Positions 28,389 through 35,254 of a stretch of DNA of 35,254 nt are shown piece after piece (position 1 is the first letter of the stretch; every line of letters starts with the position of its first letter). Source of the DNA: Burkholderiales bacterium (GTDB lineage: Bacteria > Pseudomonadota > Gammaproteobacteria > Burkholderiales > JAEUMW01); contig JAEUMX010000058.1 of the NCBI GenBank assembly GCA_016791285.1, positions 1 through 35,254 on the forward strand. The letters run 5' to 3'. The notes under the pieces were generated by a model. That model worked only from the letters and a program-made list of their open reading frames with translations, was not told the origin of the DNA and did no database searches. Position numbers and translations under genes: made by a program.

Positions 28389-29369
28389 TCAACCGGCCGC
28401 GCGCAGGCCGAGCTTGGCGAAGAGCTGCTGGTCCCGCGACGTTTCCGGATTGCCGGTGGTGAGCAGCTTCTCGCCGTAGAAGATGGAGTTCGCCCCGGCG
28501 AGGAAGCACAGCGCCTGCACCGCCTCGGACATCGCCTCGCGCCCGGCCGACAGCCGCACGTAAGCGGTCGGCATCGTGATGCGGGCGCAGGCGATGGTGC
28601 GAATGAACTCGAACGGATCGAGCGCCTCGGTGCCGGCGAGCGGGGTGCCTTCGACCTGCACCAGGTTGTTGATCGGCACGCTCTCGGGATACGGATCGAG
28701 GTTCGCCAGTTGCGCGATCAGCTCCGCGCGGTGGCGGCGCGATTCGCCCATGCCGACGATGCCGCCGCAGCACACGTGCAGCCCGGCGGCGCGCACCTGA
28801 GCGAGCGTGTCGAGGCGGTCGTCGTAGGTCCGCGTCCCGATGACCTCGCCGTAGAACTCGGCGGAGGTGTCGAGATTGTGGTTGTAGTAGTCGAGGCCCG
28901 CCGCCTTCAGCGCCTCGGCCTGGCCGGGCTTCAGCATGCCGAGCGTCGCGCAGGTCTCGAGCCCGAGATCCTTCACCGCTCGCACCATGTCCGCGACGCG
29001 CTCGATGTCCCGCGCCTTCGGGCCGCGCCAGGCCGCCCCCATGCAGAAGCGGGTCGCGCCTTTGTCCTTCGCCGCGCGCGCGGCCTCGACCACGGATTCG
29101 ATCGGCAGCAGATCGGCGTCCGCCACGCCGGTCCGGTAGCGCACCGACTGCGAGCAGTAGCCGCAATCCTCGGAGCAGCCGCCGGTCTTGACCGAGAGCA
29201 GCGTCGAAAGCTGCACCTGCGCCGGATCGAAGTGCTCGCGGTGTACGGTCTGGGCACGGAAGATGAGATCGGGAAAAGGCAACGCGAAGAGCGCCTCCAC
29301 GGCCTGCGGTGCCCAACGTGTCTTGGCGGCCGAAGCGTTCCCTTCGTTCGCCGCGTCTACGGTCTGCAT
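28389..29369 (-). CDS. bioB: Biotin synthase
   Basis: BioB is the radical-SAM enzyme that inserts sulfur into dethiobiotin. The 326-residue protein has the radical-SAM cluster motif C-S-E-D-C-G-Y-C, and downstream Y-N-H-N-L-D-T and [10 protein letters not shown] segments typical of the family. An Arg-containing R-L-S-A-G-R-E segment near residue 270 binds the second cluster. It is the first gene of the biotin operon and divergent from the comF-like gene. The 48 bases between them contain an AAGGGGAG ribosome site for bioB. Confidence 0.97.
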   Translation of the reverse strand: MQTVDAANEGNASAAKTRWAPQAVEALFALPFPDLIFRAQTVHREHFDPAQVQLSTLLSVKTGGCSEDCGYCSQSVRYRTGVADADLLPIESVVEAARAAKDKGATRFCMGAAWRGPKARDIERVADMVRAVKDLGLETCATLGMLKPGQAEALKAAGLDYYNHNLDTSAEFYGEVIGTRTYDDRLDTLAQVRAAGLHVCCGGIVGMGESRRHRAELIAQLANLDPYPESVPINNLVQVEGTPLAGTEALDPFEFIRTIACARITMPTAYVRLSAGREAMSEAVQALCFLAGANSIFYGEKLLTTGNPETSRDQQLFAKLGLRAAG

Positions 29370-29417
29370 TTATACTCACTCCCCTTCGAACAAGGCCAAG
29401 GGCATCGAGTCTCTGCG

Positions 29418-30143
29418 ATGGCAGGAACCTTGTCAATTCTGGCGGCCCGCTTTTTGAACAGCCAGCCCCTGCAGGACCTGCCAGGACCTCGGGTGTGCCT
29501 CCTGTGCGGAACGCGCGCCGAGCGCGACGGACTGTGCCCGGGATGTCGGGCTGCGCTGCCCTGGCTGCCGGCCGTGCGCTGTCCGACCTGCGCATCGCCG
29601 GTGCCGCAGCCCCTCACCTGCGGACGGTGTCTCGCCCACCTGCCCGTGGTAGACGGGGTCGAAGCGGCGCTCGCCTATGCCTTTCCGGTCGATGGCCTCA
29701 TCCACGCGCTCAAGTACCGCCACCACCTCGCGATCGCCCAGTGCCTGGGACGCTTGCTCGCCCAGGCAGTACGGGAGATGCCACGCCCCGACCTCGTGGT
29801 GGCCGTCCCGCTCGGCGCGCAGCGTCTCACCGAGCGCGGATTCAACCAGTCGCTCGAGATCGCGCGCGTCGCGGCGCGGGTGCTCGAGGTACCGCTCGCA
29901 CTGGAAGCCTGTCGCCGCGTCCGCGACACCCTGCCCCAGGCGTCGCTCGCATTCGGCGAACGGGCCAAGAACGTCCGCCGTGCATTCGTCTGCGGCTCGG
30001 GCCTCGAGGGCAAGCGTGTGGCGCTCGTCGATGACGTGCTCACGACCGGAGCGTCGTTGAACGAGTGCGCGCGGGCGCTCAAAAAGGGCGGCGCGGCGCA
30101 GGTGGTGGGCTGGGTCGCTGCCCGCACGCTCCTCGACGCGTAA
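29418..30143 (+). CDS. ComF-family phosphoribosyltransferase
   Basis: This 241-residue protein has an N-terminal zinc-binding part with four C-x-x-C pairs (C-L-L-C, C-P-G-C, C-P-T-C, C-G-R-C). A phosphoribosyltransferase domain follows with R-G-F-N-Q-S and the PRPP loop [13 protein letters not shown]. ComF proteins are linked to DNA uptake in naturally competent bacteria, though many hosts lack other evidence of competence. The ATG at 29418 gives the usual N-terminus. trmL starts two bases after its stop, so the two are probably co-transcribed. Confidence 0.9.
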   Translation: MAGTLSILAARFLNSQPLQDLPGPRVCLLCGTRAERDGLCPGCRAALPWLPAVRCPTCASPVPQPLTCGRCLAHLPVVDGVEAALAYAFPVDGLIHALKYRHHLAIAQCLGRLLAQAVREMPRPDLVVAVPLGAQRLTERGFNQSLEIARVAARVLEVPLALEACRRVRDTLPQASLAFGERAKNVRRAFVCGSGLEGKRVALVDDVLTTGASLNECARALKKGGAAQVVGWVAARTLLDA

Positions 30144-30145
30144 GG

Positions 30146-30607
30146 ATGTTCCACGTCGTTCTGTTCGAACCCGAGATTCCACCCAACACCGGCAATATCG
30201 TGCGTCTGTGCGCGAACACGGGCAGCACGCTACACCTCGTCCGACCGTTGGGATTCTCGCTGCGCGATCGCCAGCTCGTACGCGCCGGGCTCGACTACGA
30301 CGAGCTGGCGCGCGTGGTCGTCCACGACCGTTGGGAGGCATGCCGGGCCGCGCTCCACGACCGGCGCCTGTTCGCCGTCTCGACGCGGGGCGACACGCAT
30401 TACGACCGCGTGCACTACCGGGCCGGCGATGCCCTGCTCTTCGGCCCCGAGACCCGCGGGCTACCCGAAGCTTTGCTGGACACCGTGGCGCCGGGGCACT
30501 GCGTGCGCATCCCGATGACCGCCGGCAGCCGCAGCCTCAACCTCGCGAATGCCGTGGCGGTCGTCGTGTACGAAGCGTGGCGACAGCTCGGGTTCGCGCC
30601 CCGCTGA
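30146..30607 (+). CDS. trmL: tRNA (cytidine(34)-2'-O)-methyltransferase
   Basis: TrmL methylates the ribose of the wobble base of certain leucine tRNAs. The 153-residue SPOUT-family protein begins [17 protein letters not shown] with the family's N-terminal signature. It has [11 protein letters not shown] (SAM-binding knot) and R-S-L-N-L-A-N-A near the end. ATG 30146 follows the comF-like stop with AAGGA overlapping the stop. Its end converges with the usher-like gene with 9 bases between, and no terminator is visible. Confidence 0.95.
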   Translation: MFHVVLFEPEIPPNTGNIVRLCANTGSTLHLVRPLGFSLRDRQLVRAGLDYDELARVVVHDRWEACRAALHDRRLFAVSTRGDTHYDRVHYRAGDALLFGPETRGLPEALLDTVAPGHCVRIPMTAGSRSLNLANAVAVVVYEAWRQLGFAPR

Positions 30608-30616
30608 TACGGTCGC

Positions 30617-32566
30617 TCAGCGCAGTCGGCGCACGGGGATTTCGGTGCGCGTTCGATCGCGCACACCCACCTCCACCTCGATGCGCCCGTCGGCGGAGGC
30701 CGCCCACGGCAGCGGCAGGTTGTCCGGCACGATGCCCAGCACATGCTTGCCGGCGGCCACCGAAGCAAACTCGAAGCGTCCCTGTGAATCGGTGCGCACG
30801 GTAAACCGGCCGTCGAGCAGGATCGTGACGTTGGGGGCACCCGCCTCGCCTGCATCGAGCCTGCCGTTGTCGTTGGCGTCGAGGAAGAGCACGCCGGCGA
30901 CGGTGCCCGAGCCGGTTCCGGGCTGTCCACCCAGCGGCACGACCGGGGTCCCGGCCTGCCAGTCGTAGCGCAGCGAGAGAAACACGCCGCGGTCGTTCAG
31001 CCGCTGGTAGAGCGGAAACGGTTCGGGGATCGGGGAGGTGACGACGAGTGGCAGCCGGCCGGTATTGCGGTTCTCGTAATAGCTCGCGCTCGCGATCCAG
31101 CCCGAGGAAATGCCCCAGTTGAGCGCTGCGTTGGCGAGGACGTTCTGCGAGGAAGCCTGACCGAAGGCTTCGTCCCAGCGGGCGTTGATGTCGACGGAAA
31201 GATTGCTGCGCAGCTGGCCGCCGCCGTACACCGCCACGCCGTAGCGGTTCGCGCCGTAGCGTTCGAAGTTCTCCCGCCCGAGCAGCAGCGACGTGCTGAG
31301 GCGCGCGCCGGAGGGGACCCGCCAGGACTGATCGAGGGTCAGCAGCGTATTGTTCTGAAAATCGTCCTTGGCGAAATTCGTCTGGATCCGTCCGAGACCC
31401 CACGGATTGGCGTGATCCACGAAGCCGAAGGCGGACCAGGCATCACCCGCGCCCTGGCGCACGTTGGCGCCGCCGCCGACCCCGAGGCCCGTGAGCATCT
31501 GGTAGCGCGCGTTGCCGATGGCGTAGAGCGTGCCGCTGCCGCCGCCGGAGACCGGCATCACATAGTCGACCCCGCCGTCGACGATCCACTGGCGGCTTTG
31601 ATACGCTGCCCGGTAGTAGCCTCCCTGCAGATTGCTGGGGAGCGGCTGATTGCCCCAGACCAGATTGGAAGGCAGCCGGAAGCCGCCGAACGTGTGCCAG
31701 AGCAGATTGTCGCGGATACCGCCGTCGAGCCATGCGCCGGTGCGCTCCGATCCGCCGTCGAGCTCGCTGCTGACGACGTTGAGCTGGGCGCGCGCACCCG
31801 GCGTGGTCCACGCCGACGCGCCGTACCACGACCGCGCCGACACCGTTGCGCCCAGCGCGGTCGGACTGAGGGTGAACCGGGCGCGATCGACGTCGACGGC
31901 CTGCACCGCTGCGGCCCACTCCCGTGAGAGATTCCACTGCATGCCGCCGGTCGTGGCGCGCCCGCCGAGGCCCTCGAAGGTGGGGGTATAGAGCCCGGTG
32001 AAGAGACCCGGCTGTCCGACCGAGGTCTGGAACTGCAGGCCGCCCACCTGGCGCCACTCGGTCGCGGCACCGACTGTGGGAATGGTCGGGATGAAGAAGC
32101 GATACTGCTGCCGCGCGAGATCGATGCTCGGGCTGTTGAACACGCCCAGGGCGTTGTTGGCGAACCACCCGCCATTCATGGGCAGTCCGCGTTGCCAGAG
32201 CGAGACGAGCCCACCCGACCCGATCAGGTCGCTGTTGGAAGACCGCAGGTTCGCGTCCAGGGTGAAGGCGCCGTAGTTCGGCGTGTCGAGCATCCCACCC
32301 AACCGAATCCCGCTCTCGTTGATCTGGCGATCGTTGCGCGTCAGACGGCTCGTTGCGAGCTGCATCCGGAAGGCCCGCGGCCAGCCCTCGGGGTCGCCGC
32401 CACCGCCAATGTCGTCGGCGAAGTCCGGCGCGAGGTTGCCATCGTCGATGAGCCGGTCTTCGTAGTCGCCGTCCCCACTGGGGGTAGTCCCCTGCGCGTA
32501 AGCCCCGGCCGATACGAAGGCGCACAGCAAGAGCATGCACGCCCCGCCCGTGGCAACGCACCGCAT
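30617..32566 (-). CDS. Usher-like outer-membrane barrel protein with C-terminal SdrD-type domain
   Basis: This 649-residue protein has a signal peptide and a long stretch of alternating beta-strand sequence typical of an outer-membrane barrel (about 30-550). It ends in a compact domain with V-L-F-L-D-A-N-D-N-G-R-L-D-A-G-E and D-S-Q-G-R-F-E-F-A-S-V, which resembles SdrD B-like or carboxypeptidase-regulatory beta-sandwich domains with a calcium-type D-x-N-D-x-G loop. It follows the chaperone gene with a TGATG overlap, so it probably secretes and assembles the upstream subunits. It is shorter than classical ushers (about 800 residues) and I cannot identify the usual N-terminal and plug domains. 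ATG 32566 was chosen for this coupling and for the signal peptide. Confidence 0.7.
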   Translation of the reverse strand: MRCVATGGACMLLLCAFVSAGAYAQGTTPSGDGDYEDRLIDDGNLAPDFADDIGGGGDPEGWPRAFRMQLATSRLTRNDRQINESGIRLGGMLDTPNYGAFTLDANLRSSNSDLIGSGGLVSLWQRGLPMNGGWFANNALGVFNSPSIDLARQQYRFFIPTIPTVGAATEWRQVGGLQFQTSVGQPGLFTGLYTPTFEGLGGRATTGGMQWNLSREWAAAVQAVDVDRARFTLSPTALGATVSARSWYGASAWTTPGARAQLNVVSSELDGGSERTGAWLDGGIRDNLLWHTFGGFRLPSNLVWGNQPLPSNLQGGYYRAAYQSRQWIVDGGVDYVMPVSGGGSGTLYAIGNARYQMLTGLGVGGGANVRQGAGDAWSAFGFVDHANPWGLGRIQTNFAKDDFQNNTLLTLDQSWRVPSGARLSTSLLLGRENFERYGANRYGVAVYGGGQLRSNLSVDINARWDEAFGQASSQNVLANAALNWGISSGWIASASYYENRNTGRLPLVVTSPIPEPFPLYQRLNDRGVFLSLRYDWQAGTPVVPLGGQPGTGSGTVAGVLFLDANDNGRLDAGEAGAPNVTILLDGRFTVRTDSQGRFEFASVAAGKHVLGIVPDNLPLPWAASADGRIEVEVGVRDRTRTEIPVRRLR

Positions 32567-33369
32567 CAGGGGGGAAACTGCTGGTCGAGCTCCGTGCGCT
32601 GCCCGCTGCCCCACTCCAACGTGCCGCGGATGCGAACGGGATAGACCACCTCACCCCCGTTCGATGGTCCGACATCGGCCACGAGGGCAATGGCCCGCGT
32701 CTCCCCTGGCAGGATCGGCAGCGTGGAGGGCGAGAAATCGCGGTGCTGCCCCTTGGCGTCGACCCCGGACAGGAAGCCCCCGAGTCGGCCGTGCGCGCTA
32801 CCCACGTTGCGAACCTTCAGTGTGGGCGCGCGCTGGCCGTCCGTCTGGGCCGTGGTCGCGCCGATGATCCGCAGGTCCGGCGCGGCCGCGCCGACGGTGA
32901 CGTAGACGATGACGCCGATCCGACCACTGACGGGGACACTGAGTCCGCTCGCCGTCCTGACCGCCTGCTCGTCGCCTTCGATCATCACGGCGAAGCGGCA
33001 CTCGCCGGGTGGTGCGTCGGCTGGCGGCTGGACTTCGAACCGATAGCGATAGCGCCCGCCGCCCGGAACGACGATCTCCTTACGCTCGATGGCGACCCAG
33101 CGCCGGCAGCTTCCCTCGGCCAGCGCATCCGAGAAGGCGACTCCGGCATCGGGTGCGAGCGTCCAGTCCGCCGTGCGCAAGCGATACGTCGCTGGCTGCA
33201 CACCCGCGTTCGTGATCTCGACGACCTGGCGAATCATCTCGCCCGGCTTTGCCGCAAGCTCGAAGCGCGGCGGCGATACGACCGCCGCGAAGCCCTGGGC
33301 GCGCGCGACCGTGGAAGAGGCCGCCGCCATGCAAACGGCGACGTATAGGCAAGCGCGAAGATGGAGCAT
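32566..33369 (-). CDS. Periplasmic pilus-assembly chaperone
   Basis: This 267-residue protein has a signal peptide (A-A-A-S-S-T-V-A-R-A) and an immunoglobulin-like chaperone fold. The G1-strand region V-V-S-P-P-R-F-E-L lies near the start, followed by Y-R-L-R-T-A-D-W and a second domain with G-E-T-R-A-I-A-L-V. It would hold the secreted subunits in an assembly-competent state and pass them to the outer-membrane protein encoded next. It starts 3 bases after the small secreted protein's stop. Divergence from classical PapD/FimC-type chaperones is clear, so the family is assigned from context and overall pattern. Confidence 0.72.
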   Translation of the reverse strand: MLHLRACLYVAVCMAAASSTVARAQGFAAVVSPPRFELAAKPGEMIRQVVEITNAGVQPATYRLRTADWTLAPDAGVAFSDALAEGSCRRWVAIERKEIVVPGGGRYRYRFEVQPPADAPPGECRFAVMIEGDEQAVRTASGLSVPVSGRIGVIVYVTVGAAAPDLRIIGATTAQTDGQRAPTLKVRNVGSAHGRLGGFLSGVDAKGQHRDFSPSTLPILPGETRAIALVADVGPSNGGEVVYPVRIRGTLEWGSGQRTELDQQFPP

Positions 33370-33372
33370 CGG

Positions 33373-33834
33373 TCAGTCCAGATCGATCTCGAAGTGGAAG
33401 TCGAGGCGCTGGGTACCGGGAAGTCGCGTACCGTCCACCTCGATCTTGAGCGTCAGCGTCTCTTCGAGGATTGGCGAGGTGATCGGTCCGGTATGCACGA
33501 GCACACGGTTACCTGGGGCGATCGTTCCCGGAAGGAGTCTTCCTTGTGTGAGCCAAGTCGCCTTGACCGGCGCAGTACCACGCTCCGGCAGGACCAGAAA
33601 CAGTCGGGCGTTCCGGTTCACCCAGGGGGCAAGGTTGAGCCGGACCGCGACTGCGACCGCGCCCTCGATCGTGTTCTCGTTCGCCTTCGACGGCGCCAGC
33701 TCGCGCCAGCGCAGCAGTGCATTGGTCTCACGCGGCGTGGAGGCACCGTCGTCGACGCGGTAGGTGGCTGCCACGGCGGCGTCGACCGTGATCGCCAGCG
33801 CGACCACGAGCAGGCTGAGTGCACGCGGCGTCAC
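33373..33834 (-). CDS. Small secreted protein of the chaperone-usher locus
   Basis: This 153-residue protein has a signal peptide (hydrophobic to about residue 22) and no cysteine in the mature part. Features include L-L-R-W-R-E-L-A, A-P-W-V-N-R-N-A-R-L-F-L-V-L-P and a C-terminal stretch of alternating hydrophobic residues ending F-H-F-E-I-D-L-D. GTG 33834 overlaps the upstream pilin stop (GTGA); an upstream ATG would give an unrelated N-terminus. I do not recognise the family. Position between subunits and chaperone suggests a minor subunit or an assembly cofactor. Confidence 0.7.
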   Translation of the reverse strand: MTPRALSLLVVALAITVDAAVAATYRVDDGASTPRETNALLRWRELAPSKANENTIEGAVAVAVRLNLAPWVNRNARLFLVLPERGTAPVKATWLTQGRLLPGTIAPGNRVLVHTGPITSPILEETLTLKIEVDGTRLPGTQRLDFHFEIDLD

Positions 33835-34475
33835 GGCGTGCTGAGCGTGTAGGTCACACGCCCCGTGTAGGTGCCAGCCGCCACGAAGTTGCTGTTGCGA
33901 TAGGAGAACGTGTGGCAGCTCTCGGCCCACTGATTGCGGGTGATGGTGCCGATGGTCTGAGTGCCGCCGGCGAACGTTCCGGCGGGGAAGGGCTGGGCCC
34001 CGGTGTCGCCGTTGCCGCTGCTCGTCCACCGGATCTGTGTGAAGGGGATCGTATCGCCCGCCGGGCTGACGAGGTTGGCGGGCGAGGCGGCCGTCAGGGT
34101 GGCAGCGCCGGTATTCGTGGTGTTCCTGTAGAAGCCGCCGATGTAGAGCTGGGCGGGAGCATTGCAGAACGCGTAGCCATCGTAGAAGCTGTTCGCGGCC
34201 GTGCTGTTGGTGGTCATCGTCTGCGCGACGCCGCTGCCGATGGCGTTCGCGGGAACGCTCACCGAGACGGTGTTGACCGTCGAGTTGTTGCCGGGCGTAC
34301 CGCCCGAGCTGTAGTTACCGGTGAACGTCCCGACGCCGACCTGCAGGTAGATGGCTTTCGGGTTGGCAGCCGTGATATTGACGGTGAATGCGCTGGCGGG
34401 CAGCGGGGCCGCGAGCACCGCGACGCACAGGCTCGCGGTGGCGGTAGACCTCGTGGGTTTCGGTATCGGCCGCAC
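33831..34475 (-). CDS. Pilin-like secreted subunit, second copy
   Basis: This 214-residue protein has a signal peptide (to about A-S-A-F) and a glycine-, threonine- and asparagine-rich beta-strand body. It ends with the pattern G-x-Y-x-G-R-V-T-Y-T-x-x-x-P shared with the first subunit at 34543-35166. One pair of cysteines (G-Y-A-F-C-N-A-P and A-E-S-C-H-T-F) could form a disulfide. It begins at GTG 34475 with GGAG upstream. I read it as a minor or adaptor subunit of a surface fibre; the family resembles spore-coat-U/Csu-like subunits but is not a confident match. Confidence 0.7.
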   Translation of the reverse strand: MRPIPKPTRSTATASLCVAVLAAPLPASAFTVNITAANPKAIYLQVGVGTFTGNYSSGGTPGNNSTVNTVSVSVPANAIGSGVAQTMTTNSTAANSFYDGYAFCNAPAQLYIGGFYRNTTNTGAATLTAASPANLVSPAGDTIPFTQIRWTSSGNGDTGAQPFPAGTFAGGTQTIGTITRNQWAESCHTFSYRNSNFVAAGTYTGRVTYTLSTP

Positions 34476-34503
34476 GATGTTGCTCCGAATGCTGGGGAAA
34501 CCT

Positions 34504-34537
34504 GCCCGGCGCCTCTTCCGTGCACCGGGCTTTTTTT
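34504..34537. other. Hairpin between the two pilin-like genes
   Basis: GCCCGG-C-GC and GC-A-CCGGGC form a stem of eight pairs with one mismatch, followed on the plus strand by seven T residues. On the minus strand, the coding strand here, the A-run precedes the stem and no T-run follows. In the pilin transcript it would act as a stem-loop that could protect or process the upstream subunit message, not as a strong terminator. On the plus strand it would be a good terminator, though no gene runs that way. Confidence 0.5.
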
Positions 34538-34542
34538 CTTGG

Positions 34543-35166
34543 TTACGGCATGGCGGCGGTATAGGTCACGCGGCCGTTGTTCACGTTCACGCCGCCGTAG
34601 GTACCCGGCGCAACGACCGCGCTGTTCGCATAGGTGTAGGTCCAGCGGGCGTCGCGGTTGACGACCTTCGCGGGCGCCGGGTTGATGGTGACATTGCCGC
34701 TCACGCCATTGGCGAGCGTGGGCGCGGCGAGAACGGTTGCGGTGGTAAGCGCGGTCGGTGTGGTCACGATCTCGGAGAAGTTGATCGTGTCGCCGGAACC
34801 ATTGCCGAGCGCTCCGGTGGCGGTCGCGTTGAGCGTCACGGTCCCGTTGTTGCCACGGACGATGGCCGTGACCGCGCCGTTACCCAGGTCGCCCGACGCG
34901 GCAGTCGCCGCGATGGCTGTGCCGTTACCTACGCTCGCGGCGGGCACGTTGAAGTCGATCAGGTTGACCGTGGTGTTGTTCGCGTAAAGCGCGCCGGCAC
35001 CCACCTGCAGGAACAGGATCTTCGGAATCGTGATCTGGAAATCGACCTTGGCGGACGCGTTGAGCGCGCCGGCACCCGTCTGAAAAGTGGATTCGGCAAT
35101 TGCGGCTGCGGGCGCGGCAAGCGCCAGCAAGAGGGTAAGGGTCTTGAGCTTGTTCGTAGTTTTCAT
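34543..35166 (-). CDS. Pilin-like secreted subunit, first copy
   Basis: This 207-residue protein has a clear signal peptide (L-T-L-L-L-A-L-A-A-P-A-A-A-I-A) and a body rich in Gly, Ala, Thr and Asn with regular beta-strands and no cysteine. The C-terminus, G-x-Y-G-G-V then G-R-V-T-Y-T-A-A-M-P, matches the end of the second subunit; conserved terminal strands are what donor-strand assembly would require. As the first gene it is likely the major subunit. Upstream lies a short AGGA ribosome site. The 88 bases to the window end show no recognisable promoter. Confidence 0.72.
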   Translation of the reverse strand: MKTTNKLKTLTLLLALAAPAAAIAESTFQTGAGALNASAKVDFQITIPKILFLQVGAGALYANNTTVNLIDFNVPAASVGNGTAIAATAASGDLGNGAVTAIVRGNNGTVTLNATATGALGNGSGDTINFSEIVTTPTALTTATVLAAPTLANGVSGNVTINPAPAKVVNRDARWTYTYANSAVVAPGTYGGVNVNNGRVTYTAAMP

Positions 35167-35254
35167 TTGATCGAGTCCTGATTGACGAACCGGTGGGGCC
35201 GTAATGCCCGCCCGCCATGGTTCTTGTCGGGCTAAGCCTCTGCGGCAGCAACGT

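Noticed and set aside
29370..29417. BirA operator ahead of bioB
   Set aside because: No TTGTAAACC-type dyad was seen in the 48 bases between bioB and the comF-like gene.
35167..35254. Riboswitch or leader structure upstream of the first pilin-like gene
   Set aside because: Only 88 bases are available and no conserved riboswitch core is visible.

Overview
The window is a high-GC, densely packed bacterial chromosome segment. Gene families and synteny point to a betaproteobacterium: a TPR gene next to lolB near mutM, coaD-rsmD-M16 peptidases-ftsY-rpoH, a beta-type coxBA-ctaG-coxC-SURF1-ctaB-SCO cluster, and bioBFHCD. I cannot name the genus. No rRNA, tRNA, CRISPR array, transposase or integrase was seen.

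Layout. (1) 1-1990, minus strand: the start of lolB (cut by the window edge) and a TPR lipoprotein. (2) 2160-6064, plus strand: a four-gene GldA/GldF/GldG/DUF4340 ABC module. (3) 6075-6890: mutM. (4) 6887-10967, minus strand: ferredoxin, coaD, rsmD and a paired inactive/active M16 peptidase. (5) 11090-12993, plus strand: ftsY and rpoH. The rpoH promoter is covered by a near-perfect CIRCE (HrcA) operator. (6) 13056-24681, mostly minus strand: the aa3-type cytochrome c oxidase cluster with its assembly factors SCO, CtaB, an SCO-like protein, SURF1 and CtaG, plus small membrane proteins. (7) 24837-29369, minus strand: bioB-bioF-bioH-bioC-bioD. (8) 29418-30607, plus strand: a comF-like gene and trmL. 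(9) 30617-35166, minus strand: a non-classical chaperone/usher-like surface locus with two pilin-like subunits, a small secreted protein, a chaperone and a short barrel protein ending in an SdrD-like domain.

The most unusual region is a roughly 3.3 kb insert (about 14.8-18.0 kb) inside the oxidase assembly operon. It is visibly richer in A+T than its neighbours and holds a tight three-gene operon: a HigB-family toxin, a HigA-like HTH fused to an ImmA/IrrE zinc metallopeptidase, and a Beta-family protein. Its promoter contains a palindrome that could be the antitoxin operator. The insert is flanked by an 84-bp perfect direct repeat. One copy is the 3' end of the SCO-like gene; the other lies in a truncated, diverged second copy of that end. 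The arrangement resembles a single-crossover integration. The insert occupies the place where heme A synthase (ctaA/COX15) is usually found in this cluster, and no ctaA is visible in the window. I infer a mobile toxin-antitoxin or phage-defence type module; its function is not demonstrated by the sequence.
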